In this document: piece after piece, positions 16,523 to 24,152 of the stretch | Layout of the letters: the number at the start of each line of letters is the position of its first letter | Numbering within the stretch: position 1 is the stretch's first letter | Assembly: GCA_012837345.1 (NCBI GenBank) | Contig: DURL01000011.1 | Coordinates: 1 to 47,520 of the forward strand | Length of the DNA stretch: 47,520 nucleotides | Source of the DNA: Bacteroidales bacterium | GTDB taxonomy: Bacteria; Bacteroidota; Bacteroidia; Bacteroidales; Dysgonomonadaceae | Direction: 5' to 3' | Notes under the pieces: generated by a model | Told to the model about the DNA's origin: nothing | Databases searched by the model: none | The model's input: only the letters and a program-made list of their open reading frames with translations | Program-made: the position numbers and the translations under genes

Positions 16523-17665
16523 TTAGCTTGTTTTTGTTACACTGTTACATGCTTCGTGCAGTGCTGCCAGAAAACGATCAGCTTCAGCCTTTCCAAGAGA
16601 AAGAGGCGGCAGTAACCGCATCACATTCTTTTTGGCTCCACCGGTGAAGATGTGATGTCGAAACAGCAACTCATTACGTATATCTGAAAATTGAGGCTTG
16701 AATGAAATGCCCAGCATCAGCCCGCGACCACGGACCTCACTGATACCCTCCATGGCGGAGAGCTTTTTCGTAAGGTAATAGCCCAATTGTTTTGCATTCT
16801 CCATCAGCGACTCCTCTTTTATCACATCAAGCACAGCGATAGCGGCGACACATGCCAGATGGTTTCCGCCGAAGGTGGTACCCAGCATTCCCTTTTTGGC
16901 TTCGAAAAGAGGCGAAATCAGCACCCCCCCAATCGGGAAGCCGTTGCCCATACCCTTGGCCATGGTAATGATGTCGGGTCTGATACCGGCTGCCTGATGG
17001 GCGAAGAAATCGCCTGTGCGGCCATATCCCGATTGTATCTCATCGAGGATCAACGGCGTTTGATAGCGAATACATAGCTCATGGACACCCTGAAGGAATG
17101 CAATGTCGGGAGCATAGATGCCGGCTACTCCCTGGATCCCTTCAATCATTACTGCTGCCACATCACCTTTGCGCAGCTCCTGTTCTACAGCTTCCAGGTT
17201 GTTAAGTGGCAGGAAGGTCACCTCATGCCCTTGGTTAAAAGGTGATTGAATGGCGGGGTTGTCTGTCACGGCCACCGTTCCGGAGGTGCGACCGTGAAAA
17301 GCCTCGGCAAAAGCGATTACTCGCTTCTTGCCGGTGTGAAATGAGACCAGTTTCAACGCGTTTTCATTTGCTTCAGCTCCCGAGTTGCAAAGAAAGAGGG
17401 AATAGTCGGGATAACCACTCAGCTCACCCAGCTTCTTCGCCAGTTGCTGTTGGAGGGAGTTCTCTACAGAGTTGGAGTAAAAGCCGATTTTGGCTGTCTG
17501 TTGCTGCAGAGCCTGCACGTAACGGGGGTGGGAGTGGCCGATGGAGATCACGGCATGTCCACCGTAGAGGTCCAGGTACTCCGTGCCGTCTTTGTCCCAC
17601 ACCCTGCATCCCTTTGCCCTTACCGGTTCAATAGGCCAGAGGCTGTATACATCGAATAGTTTCAT
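16523..17665 (-). CDS. argD: Acetylornithine/succinylornithine aminotransferase family
   Basis: A 380-residue PLP-dependent class III aminotransferase converting the acylated glutamate semialdehyde to acylated ornithine. Visible: LDLYGGHAVISIGHSHPRYV, FLCNSGAEANENALKL, AFHGRTSGTVAVTD, LILDEIQSGYGRTG with PLP-contacting Asp208, and IITMAKGMGNGFPIGG with the Schiff-base Lys237. The C-terminal VMRLLPPLSLGKAEADRFL is typical. It starts 58 nt after argC, a spacer whose last part, next to the argD start, is an 8-nt-period repeat (17669-17694), and ends 24 nt before argF'. Confidence 0.93.
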   Translation of the reverse strand: MKLFDVYSLWPIEPVRAKGCRVWDKDGTEYLDLYGGHAVISIGHSHPRYVQALQQQTAKIGFYSNSVENSLQQQLAKKLGELSGYPDYSLFLCNSGAEANENALKLVSFHTGKKRVIAFAEAFHGRTSGTVAVTDNPAIQSPFNQGHEVTFLPLNNLEAVEQELRKGDVAAVMIEGIQGVAGIYAPDIAFLQGVHELCIRYQTPLILDEIQSGYGRTGDFFAHQAAGIRPDIITMAKGMGNGFPIGGVLISPLFEAKKGMLGTTFGGNHLACVAAIAVLDVIKEESLMENAKQLGYYLTKKLSAMEGISEVRGRGLMLGISFKPQFSDIRNELLFRHHIFTGGAKKNVMRLLPPLSLGKAEADRFLAALHEACNSVTKTS

Positions 17666-17668
17666 TGG

Positions 17669-17694
17669 TTGATTTGTTGATTAGCTGATTTGTT
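17669..17694. repeat. About three 8-nt repeats (TTGATTTG type) just upstream of argD
   Basis: TGATT recurs at 17670, 17678 and 17686 with a period of 8. The repeat ends a few nt from the argD ATG on the minus strand, so it lies where ribosome binding would occur. Confidence 0.65.
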
Positions 17695-17723
17695 GCATGA
17701 CAGATCAGCACATTATCATGTTA

Positions 17724-18698
17724 TCAAAAAGCACTTCCCTTAAGTTTCAGTCCTGTCGTCTCTTCAAGACCGAACATCAGGTTCATATTTTGTACTGCTT
17801 GTCCTGAGGCTCCCTTCACCAGATTGTCAATGATGGAGGTGATATGGATGTATCCATTGTGAAACTCGATATGCAGCAACCCCTTGTTGCTATTTACCAC
17901 CTCTTTCAGGCTGATGCTTTTTTCGGAGACAAACACAAAGGGTGAGGCGGCGTAATAAGACTTGTAGCGTTCAATCATCTCCATCTGAGGCATTGAGTCA
18001 TGCCATTTGGTGTAGATGCTGGCGAAGATGCCGCGGGTGAAATCACCCCGCATGGGCACGAAGTTGATCTGTGGCACTTGGCTACTTCCGGCAGCCTTCA
18101 ACGTGTTGCCGATCTCGGTGAGATGCTGGTGTTTGAAAGGCTTGTAGACAGACAGGTTGTTGTCACGATAGCTGAAATGGGTGGTCTCGCCCGGTTTCTT
18201 TCCCGCACCGGTTGAGCCGGTGATGGCATGGACATGGATCTCATCACGAAGCAGATCCTCCGCCGCCAGGGGCAGGAGGGCCAGCATCACAGAGGTGGCG
18301 AAACAACCGGGGTTGGCGATGTAGTCAGCCTTGCGGATCATCTCCCGGTTTAGCTCGCAGAGACCAAAGCAGAATTCTTTACCCTCAAAAACCGGTTCAT
18401 TGCGGAAGTCGTTACCCAGGTCAATGATCCTGCATCCCTGTGGCAGTCGGTTTTTCTCCAGGAAGTCACGCGAGAGACCGTGTCCAAGACAGAGAAAGAT
18501 CACATCAGGCTGGTCGAAAGTCTCGGCGAAGAGCAGGTTGGTCTCTCCTAACAGGTCACGATGAACCTCTGCCACCGGCATTCCAACCGAGGTGGTGCTG
18601 ATCACCGACTCTATTTCCACCAGTGGGTGATGCAGCAGGATACGCAGCAGTTCACCTGCCGTATATCCTGTGCCACCAACTATACTAACTTTTATCAT
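17724..18698 (-). CDS. argC: N-acyl-gamma-glutamyl-phosphate reductase
   Basis: A 324-residue NADPH-dependent reductase of the acylated glutamyl phosphate. It has the Rossmann loop VSIVGGTGYTAGELLRILL (residues 4-22) and the catalytic Cys132 in IANPGCFATSVMLALLPL. HAITGSTGAGKKPGETTHF and the C-terminal NLVKGASGQAVQNMNLMFG are also characteristic. The start lies 14 nt inside the argG 3' end, so translation is probably coupled. Known enzymes act on the acetylated substrate; here the succinylated one is inferred from ArgF'. Confidence 0.94.
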   Translation of the reverse strand: MIKVSIVGGTGYTAGELLRILLHHPLVEIESVISTTSVGMPVAEVHRDLLGETNLLFAETFDQPDVIFLCLGHGLSRDFLEKNRLPQGCRIIDLGNDFRNEPVFEGKEFCFGLCELNREMIRKADYIANPGCFATSVMLALLPLAAEDLLRDEIHVHAITGSTGAGKKPGETTHFSYRDNNLSVYKPFKHQHLTEIGNTLKAAGSSQVPQINFVPMRGDFTRGIFASIYTKWHDSMPQMEMIERYKSYYAASPFVFVSEKSISLKEVVNSNKGLLHIEFHNGYIHITSIIDNLVKGASGQAVQNMNLMFGLEETTGLKLKGSAF

Positions 18699-19881
18699 GA
18701 TCGTGGATGGTATAATATATTTTCAGGGGGTTGGCAGTCACCCTGGTGAAGCCCACCACATCTTCTCCTGAGAAGGATTTGTTTGATTCACCATATTCAC
18801 CGAAGCGGGAACTCATCAGATCATACTCACTGGAACAACCCAGTACTGCAAAATGATAGGGCCGTAGTTCTACCTGCACCTCGCCGGTCACAAATTGCTG
18901 CGTATCGGTAAGGAAGGTCTCGATATTGCGCATCACCGGTTCCAGGTATTGTGCCTCGTGCATCAGCTGGCCGTACCAGTTGGAGAGCTGATCTTTCCAG
19001 TAGAGCTGCTGCTTGGTGAGCACATGCTTCTCGAGCAGGTGATGTGCCTTGACGATGATCAGCGGTGCAGGTGCTTCAAAGGCTACCCTGCCTTTGGTGC
19101 CGATGATGGTGTCACCCACGTGCACGTCACGGCCGATGCCATATTTCGATGCCATTTTGTGTAGCAGGTGAATCAGTGCGACGGGGTTCATCTGCTCCCC
19201 GTTCAGCGAAACCGGCTCTCCTTTCTCAAAACCAATGGCGATGCGCTCAGCACCGCTTGCCGTCACCTGCGATGGATAAGCCTCTTCGGGGAGCACGCCG
19301 GAGGATTTGAGTGTCTCCACACCTCCTACGCTGGTACCCCAGATGCCCTGGTTGATGGAATATTTCGATTTCTCCCAGGAGAAATCGAACCCTTTTTCCT
19401 TCAGGTAGTCTATCTCCTGCTGGCGCGAAAGAGACAGTTCACGAATGGGCGCCATGATCTTCACCCCCGGGGCCAGCACCTCGAACACCAGGTCGAATCG
19501 CACCTGGTCGTTGCCGGCGCCGGTGCTGCCATGTGCGACCGATTGTGCCCCCACTTTTTTCACATGATCCAGCACCGCCATCGCCTGGAAGAAACGCTCC
19601 GAGCTGACGGAGAGCGGGTAGGTGTTGTTTTTTAACACATTCCCGAAGATCAGGTATTTGATGCCACGGGCATAGTAGTCGTCCACTGCATCAATGCAGG
19701 TGTGAGAGGCAGCGCCCAGTGTGAGCGCGCGCTCTTCGATCTGTTGTGCCTCTTCGGCAGAGAATCCACCGGTGTTCACAATCACGGTATGTACCTCCAG
19801 CCCTTTTTCGTTCATCAACCAGGGTACACAAAACGACGTGTCGAGTCCGCCGCTGAATGCCAGTACTACTTTTTCTTTCAT
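18685..19881 (-). CDS. argG: Argininosuccinate synthase
   Basis: A 398-residue enzyme joining citrulline and aspartate with ATP. The PP-loop is VVLAFSGGLDTSFCVPWL, and SVAHGSTGAGNDQVRFDL and KYSINQGIWGTSVGG are further conserved blocks. The sequence belongs to the shorter, Bacteroidetes/Xanthomonas-like branch that accompanies ArgF'. It overlaps the upstream acetyltransferase gene by 4 nt and argC by 14 nt. Confidence 0.95.
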   Translation of the reverse strand: MKEKVVLAFSGGLDTSFCVPWLMNEKGLEVHTVIVNTGGFSAEEAQQIEERALTLGAASHTCIDAVDDYYARGIKYLIFGNVLKNNTYPLSVSSERFFQAMAVLDHVKKVGAQSVAHGSTGAGNDQVRFDLVFEVLAPGVKIMAPIRELSLSRQQEIDYLKEKGFDFSWEKSKYSINQGIWGTSVGGVETLKSSGVLPEEAYPSQVTASGAERIAIGFEKGEPVSLNGEQMNPVALIHLLHKMASKYGIGRDVHVGDTIIGTKGRVAFEAPAPLIIVKAHHLLEKHVLTKQQLYWKDQLSNWYGQLMHEAQYLEPVMRNIETFLTDTQQFVTGEVQVELRPYHFAVLGCSSEYDLMSSRFGEYGESNKSFSGEDVVGFTRVTANPLKIYYTIHDHDKS

Positions 19882-20495
19882 TTCTTAAACATTTTATTTG
19901 TTTTCTTTCTCTTGATGACCGGTTTTACCACTTTCCGGGCAAAGGAGCTTGCTTCCTGTGTCGGCTTTACCTTGGGGTCGAACAATAATCCCGTACAGAG
20001 ACACATCTTATGGCTGTTGCGTTGTAGGATGTCATAGTTGCGACACCCCTGGCATCCTTTCCAAAACTCCGTATCGTCGGTCAACTCTGAAAAGGTGACC
20101 GGTCTAAATCCCAGTTCGGTGTTCATCTTCATCACCGCCAGTCCTGTGGTGATACTGAATATTTTGGCGTTGGGGTACAGCTTTCGTGAGAGATCAAAGA
20201 TCTTTCTTTTGATTTTCTTTGCCAGTCCCTGGTTCCGATAATCGGGGTGGACCACCAATCCGGAGTTAGCCACAAAACGTTTGTGGCTGAAGGTCTCAAT
20301 ATAGGCAAACCCCACAAGTTGTTCACCGTCGAGTGCAATTACCGCCTTGCCTGCTTCAATCTTTTCTGCCACATACTCCGCACTGCGCCGTGCGATGCCG
20401 GTGCCACGTGCTTGTGCCGATTCATAAATCAGGTCACAGATCTCCTGCGCGTACCCTATGTAGCTGCTGTTGGCTATATGAATTTCTACATTCAT
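19878..20495 (-). CDS. GNAT N-acyltransferase heading the arginine operon (candidate glutamate N-succinyl/acetyltransferase)
   Basis: A 205-residue protein with a GNAT domain over about residues 3-140. The acyl-CoA pyrophosphate loop is HPDYRNQGLAKKI (83-95). The C-terminal tail carries four cysteines in a CxxC-x13-CxC layout (148, 151, 165, 167), which could hold a metal, followed by a Lys-rich end. As first gene of the arginine operon, overlapping argG by 4 nt, it is the obvious candidate for the missing first step, N-acylation of glutamate. It is unlike E. coli ArgA, which has an amino acid kinase domain. With ArgF' being succinyl-specific, succinyl-CoA is the likely donor. The assignment rests on position only. 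Confidence 0.8.
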   Translation of the reverse strand: MNVEIHIANSSYIGYAQEICDLIYESAQARGTGIARRSAEYVAEKIEAGKAVIALDGEQLVGFAYIETFSHKRFVANSGLVVHPDYRNQGLAKKIKRKIFDLSRKLYPNAKIFSITTGLAVMKMNTELGFRPVTFSELTDDTEFWKGCQGCRNYDILQRNSHKMCLCTGLLFDPKVKPTQEASSFARKVVKPVIKRKKTNKMFKK

Positions 20496-20537
20496 CCTAA
20501 AACATAAAAAATTAAATGGTTGTTGATGGACGCCGAC

Positions 20538-20613
20538 AGACCGACGTATAAAGCATGAGAAGTACAGGCATCAGGTTGCCTGCATTTGTTAAAAGCATCG
20601 TCGGACCAGGTCT
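20538..20613 (-). promoter_or_regulatory. Structured 5' leader of the arginine operon
   Basis: The about 160-nt leader contains an inner hairpin (CAGGCA 20565-20570 with TGCCTG 20577-20582). An outer stem of AGACCGACG (20538-20546) pairs with CGTCGG (20599-20604) plus, beyond a bulge, GGTCT (20609-20613). No known riboswitch consensus was recognised. This could be an RNA regulatory element or an arginine-repressor region. Confidence 0.4.
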
Positions 20614-20661
20614 GTTGCTTTGCGGAAGTGTGTATGTGAATAAGTCATTCCCATTGGTTGG

Positions 20662-20669
20662 CAAAAGTA
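20662..20669 (-). promoter_or_regulatory. Candidate -7 promoter element of the arginine operon
   Basis: Minus-strand TACTTTTG, an exact TAnnTTTG. It is the best-placed element in the 410-nt gap between the divergent arginine operon and the KamA-like gene. The gap otherwise holds the leader, the promoter of the KamA-like gene and AT-rich sequence with no gene. Confidence 0.5.
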
Positions 20670-20780
20670 ATCAATATATTTGTAAATGGTGATTATTTCT
20701 GAAAAAAATCTTTCCTTGAGGATTGAATTCAAACAAAGTGTTTTTTTTAACGTGAAAACAGCAATTAAAGATCAGAAGAA

Positions 20781-20812
20781 TTTGTCTTTTTGATACGTTT
20801 TACTTATTTTTG
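20781..20812 (+). promoter_or_regulatory. Promoter of the KamA-like gene
   Basis: TTTG (20781-20784) and TATTTTTG (20805-20812) are separated by 20 nt, both consensus matches. The leader would be about 90 nt. Confidence 0.6.
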
Positions 20813-20905
20813 TTTTTCTGATCCGCAAATTTACTTGTAAATCCCCCTTTCTGACGGGATTTTTTTATCTCCGGCGGTTCACTGACATGCATAAATCACT
20901 TCATA

Positions 20906-22237
20906 ATGGAAAATAAAAAATACAGGAACTATATTCTTCGTAACTACAACGACCTTCCCCAGTTGCAAAAGCTCACTGATGAGGAGCGTGAGGCAATCAG
21001 GGTTGTGGGACAGGTGTTGCCTTTCAAGTCGAATAATTATGTGGTAGAGGAGCTGATCAACTGGGATAACGTGCCCAATGATCCTATCTTCACGCTCACC
21101 TTCCCCCGCAGGGAGATGCTCTCAAGGGGGCATTACGAGCAGGTGAAGAAGTTACTGGAGAGCAATGATGAGGCCGGATTAAAGAAGAGGGTACATGAGA
21201 TTCGTCTCAAGCTGAATCCCAATCCTGCAGGACAGGAACACAATGTGCCCTCTATCGACGGCATCAAGCTGCATGGCATGCAACATAAGTATCGCGAAAC
21301 CGTGCTGTTCTTTCCCAGCCAGGGACAGACCTGTCATGCCTATTGTACCTTCTGTTTTCGCTGGCCTCAGTTCTCCGGGATGAATGAACTCAAATTCGCC
21401 ATGAAGGAGGCTGATTTGCTTCACCGATACCTGAAAAAGCATACAAGAGTGAGTGATGTCCTATTCACAGGGGGTGATCCGCTCACGGCCAAGACCAATA
21501 TCATGGCAGCCTATATTGAACCGCTCCTGACAAAGGAGTATGAGCATATCCATACCATCCGCATAGGATCCAAGACGCTGGGTTACTGGCCCTATCGTTT
21601 CCTTACCGACAAGGATGCTGATGACATGTTGCGACTGTTTGAGAAGGTGACCAAAGCAGGCAAGCATCTGGCCTTCCAGGCTCATTTCAATCACCCTGTG
21701 GAGCTGTCTACCGATGCGGTAAAGCAGGCAATTGACCGGATCCGCAATACTGGCGCACAGATCAGGACACAATCTCCTTTGTTAAGACATATCAATGATG
21801 ATCCTCAGGTCTGGGCATCGATGTGGAAAGAACAGGTGAACCTGGGAATGATTCCCTATTATATGTTCGTGGCGCGCGATACCGGGTCGAAGGCATTTTT
21901 TGATGTGCCATTGGAGAGGGCCTGGAACATCTTCCGAAAGGCATATCGTAACGTGAGCGGTATCAGCCGCACGGTACGCGGCCCCAGTATGAGTGCCAAT
22001 CCCGGTAAGATACAGATACTGGGAGTTACCGAGGTGCAGGGTGAAAAGGTGTTCGTAATGCGATTTATCCAGTGCCGCAATCCGAAACTGGTCGATATTC
22101 CTTTCTTTGCGAAATATGATAAAAAAGCCACCTGGTTTGATGAGCTGGTACCTGCATTTGGTGAGGAGCAGTTTTTCTTTCAAAAAGACAATCTGCTGGG
22201 CCGGCATGGGAATGATGCTGATTTCATCTGGGAATAA
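20906..22237 (+). CDS. KamA-family radical SAM protein (lysine 2,3-aminomutase-like)
   Basis: A 443-residue protein with the radical SAM cluster motif CHAYCTFC (Cys143, Cys147, Cys150), followed by RWPQFSG as in the KamA family, and VLFTGGDPLTAK further on. Lysine aminomutases bind PLP through a Lys in a PGGGGK motif. The likely equivalent here is SANPGKIQILG near the C-terminus, with the Lys kept but the glycines not. The family includes lysine and glutamate 2,3-aminomutases and EpmB, which acts on elongation factor P. The divergence means the substrate cannot be assigned. It is monocistronic, divergent from the arginine operon and about 220 nt upstream of parA. Confidence 0.82.
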   Translation: MENKKYRNYILRNYNDLPQLQKLTDEEREAIRVVGQVLPFKSNNYVVEELINWDNVPNDPIFTLTFPRREMLSRGHYEQVKKLLESNDEAGLKKRVHEIRLKLNPNPAGQEHNVPSIDGIKLHGMQHKYRETVLFFPSQGQTCHAYCTFCFRWPQFSGMNELKFAMKEADLLHRYLKKHTRVSDVLFTGGDPLTAKTNIMAAYIEPLLTKEYEHIHTIRIGSKTLGYWPYRFLTDKDADDMLRLFEKVTKAGKHLAFQAHFNHPVELSTDAVKQAIDRIRNTGAQIRTQSPLLRHINDDPQVWASMWKEQVNLGMIPYYMFVARDTGSKAFFDVPLERAWNIFRKAYRNVSGISRTVRGPSMSANPGKIQILGVTEVQGEKVFVMRFIQCRNPKLVDIPFFAKYDKKATWFDELVPAFGEEQFFFQKDNLLGRHGNDADFIWE

Positions 22238-22373
22238 CAACCGATCTGCTGTAACAAACAATCAGGTATAAGGGTCTCTCATTTTTTTGATTTATCAACA
22301 AAATAGTGAACCTTTTCATTAATTAACACAGAATTATCTGATTTATTACTTATTTTGCCCCCCAAAGAGGCCG

Positions 22374-22410
22374 GTTGAAGCCCACCAGGTTTCATTGTCT
22401 TTGCTTCAAC
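22374..22410. promoter_or_regulatory. Inverted repeat GTTGAAGC / GCTTCAAC upstream of parA
   Basis: Perfect 8-bp arms (22374-22381, 22403-22410), extendable by GCC/GGC across a bulge, with a loop of about 21 nt. It lies about 50 nt before parA and overlaps a weak promoter-like TTG (22375) / TGTCTTTG (22396-22403). It may be an operator, a leader hairpin, or the terminator of the KamA-like gene. Confidence 0.4.
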
Positions 22411-22458
22411 GGCTGTTATTCGTTTTGAGTTAACGAAAAGTGTTTTAAAGGAGGATAT

Positions 22459-23223
22459 ATGGGTAGGATCATAGCACTGGCAAATCAAAAAGGGGGAGTT
22501 GGCAAAACCACCACCACCATCAATCTCGCGGCATCCCTTGCTGCGATGGAAAAAAAGATTCTTGTTGTGGATGCCGATCCGCAGGCAAACGCTTCTTCGG
22601 GATTGGGTATCGACATCAAGATCATCAAAAACACCATTTATGAAGGGCTCATCGGAAAATGCACCCCGCAGGAATCGATTCACCACACTCCCTTTGAACA
22701 TATCGATATCATCTCTTCCCATATCAACCTGGTGGGGGCAGAGCTCGAGATGGTACAGATGGAGAACAGGGAGAGGAGATTGCGGGATCTGCTTTATCCA
22801 CTCAGAGATACTTATGATTTTATCCTGATCGATTGTTCGCCTTCATTGGGGATTATCACGGTTAACGCCCTTACGGCTGCTGATGCGGTGATGATCCCGG
22901 TGCAGTGTGAATACTTTGCATTGGAAGGGCTGAGCAAACTGCTTAATACCATCAAAATCATCAAATCAAAGCTGAACAGACAACTGGAGATCGAGGGTTT
23001 TGTACTCACTATGTATGATTCAAGACTACGTCTCCACAACCAGATTTATGAAGAGGTGAAGCATCATTTCAAAGAATTGGTTTTTACCACCGTCATACAG
23101 CGCAACATCACTCTGAGCGAGTCACAGAGCCATGCCAAGCCGGCATTGATGTATGATGCCGGTTCTCGGGGCGCTCTCAATCACATGCAGCTGGCACAGG
23201 AGCTTGTCGAAAAAAATTCCTAA
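22459..23223 (+). CDS. parA: Chromosome partitioning ATPase ParA (Soj)
   Basis: A 254-residue deviant Walker ATPase. P-loop KGGVGKTTTTINLAA (residues 11-25) with the signature Lys, Walker A' LVVDADPQANASSGLG, and DFILIDCSPSLGIITVNAL. It works with ParB to segregate replicated origins. A full AAAGGAGG Shine-Dalgarno sequence sits at 22447-22454, unusual in this phylum and suggesting strong translation. parB follows after 25 nt. The ParAB position suggests chromosomal, perhaps origin-proximal, DNA, but no consensus parS palindrome was found in the window. Confidence 0.95.
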   Translation: MGRIIALANQKGGVGKTTTTINLAASLAAMEKKILVVDADPQANASSGLGIDIKIIKNTIYEGLIGKCTPQESIHHTPFEHIDIISSHINLVGAELEMVQMENRERRLRDLLYPLRDTYDFILIDCSPSLGIITVNALTAADAVMIPVQCEYFALEGLSKLLNTIKIIKSKLNRQLEIEGFVLTMYDSRLRLHNQIYEEVKHHFKELVFTTVIQRNITLSESQSHAKPALMYDAGSRGALNHMQLAQELVEKNS

Positions 23224-23248
23224 CTTTGCACCCATTACCTGTTGAACT

Positions 23249-24145
23249 ATGGCAAAAAAAAATGCATTAGGAAGAGGTCTGGATGCTTTAATAACATTCA
23301 ATGAGAGTGAGATACAAGGATCTTCCTCCATAAGCGAGGTGGATCTGGACAAGATCATACCCAATCCTGATCAGCCACGCCGGGCTTTCAGTGAGGAGGG
23401 GCTGCAGGAGCTTGCTGCTTCTATTCGTATGATCGGTGTTATCCAACCCGTCACACTTCGTAAATTAGATGAAGATAGCTACCAGATCATTGCCGGTGAA
23501 CGACGTTATCGGGCTTCACAGATGGCCGGGCTCCTCTCCATTCCTGCCTATATCAAGACTGCCGCTGACGATGAGACGATGGAGATGGCGCTCATTGAAA
23601 ACATTCAGCGGGAGGATCTCAACTCTATTGAGATTGCCCTGGCCTATCAGACCCTCATTGAAACCCTTTCTCTAACACAGGAGCAATTGAGTGAACGAGT
23701 GGGCAAGAAAAGAGCAACAGTAGCTAATTATCTGAGACTGTTGAAGTTGCCCGCTGAGGTGCAGATGGCCGTGAAGGACAAGAAAATTGATATGGGACAT
23801 GCGCGTGCTCTGGTGACCATTGAGGATCCTGTATCGCAACTCGGCGTCTACAACAAAATCCTCGAGGAGGGACTCTCGGTACGGAGAGTAGAGATGATGG
23901 TACGTGAACTCAATGAGCAGGGAGATGTTGGGAAACCGGTCGACCGGAAAAGCGCAAAAAAACGTCTGTCGGCTCAGATGCAGTCCGGTGAGTTTGATGT
24001 GCTGAAAGAGCACCTCTCTGCTTATTTCCGTACCGAAGTGCAGTTCACCTGCAACAAAAACGGTAAGGGCAGGATCACCATCCCCTTCCGCTCACCCGAA
24101 GAGCTGGAACGATTGATCGTGATGTTCGACAACATAAAAAAATAA
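23249..24145 (+). CDS. parB: Chromosome partitioning protein ParB (Spo0J)
   Basis: A 298-residue protein with the ParB/Srx N-terminal CTPase domain (DKIIPNPDQPRRAF, IIAGERRYRASQMAGL, ALIENIQREDLN) and the DNA-binding KorB-like helix-turn-helix (LTQEQLSERVGKKRATVANYLRLLKLP). The C-terminal dimerisation domain ends LERLIVMFDNIKK. The start MAKKNALGRGLDALI is the classic ParB opening. It lies in the parA-parB-DUF5683-mltD cluster commonly seen in Bacteroidetes. Confidence 0.95.
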   Translation: MAKKNALGRGLDALITFNESEIQGSSSISEVDLDKIIPNPDQPRRAFSEEGLQELAASIRMIGVIQPVTLRKLDEDSYQIIAGERRYRASQMAGLLSIPAYIKTAADDETMEMALIENIQREDLNSIEIALAYQTLIETLSLTQEQLSERVGKKRATVANYLRLLKLPAEVQMAVKDKKIDMGHARALVTIEDPVSQLGVYNKILEEGLSVRRVEMMVRELNEQGDVGKPVDRKSAKKRLSAQMQSGEFDVLKEHLSAYFRTEVQFTCNKNGKGRITIPFRSPEELERLIVMFDNIKK

Positions 24146-24152
24146 GTGCAGG

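Noticed and set aside
20735-20762. parS-like sequence (AACGTGAAAACA) about 1.7 kb upstream of parAB
   Set aside because: Only one half resembles TGTTTCACGTGAAACA. The other half is a T run and the spacing is off, so it is not a convincing parS.
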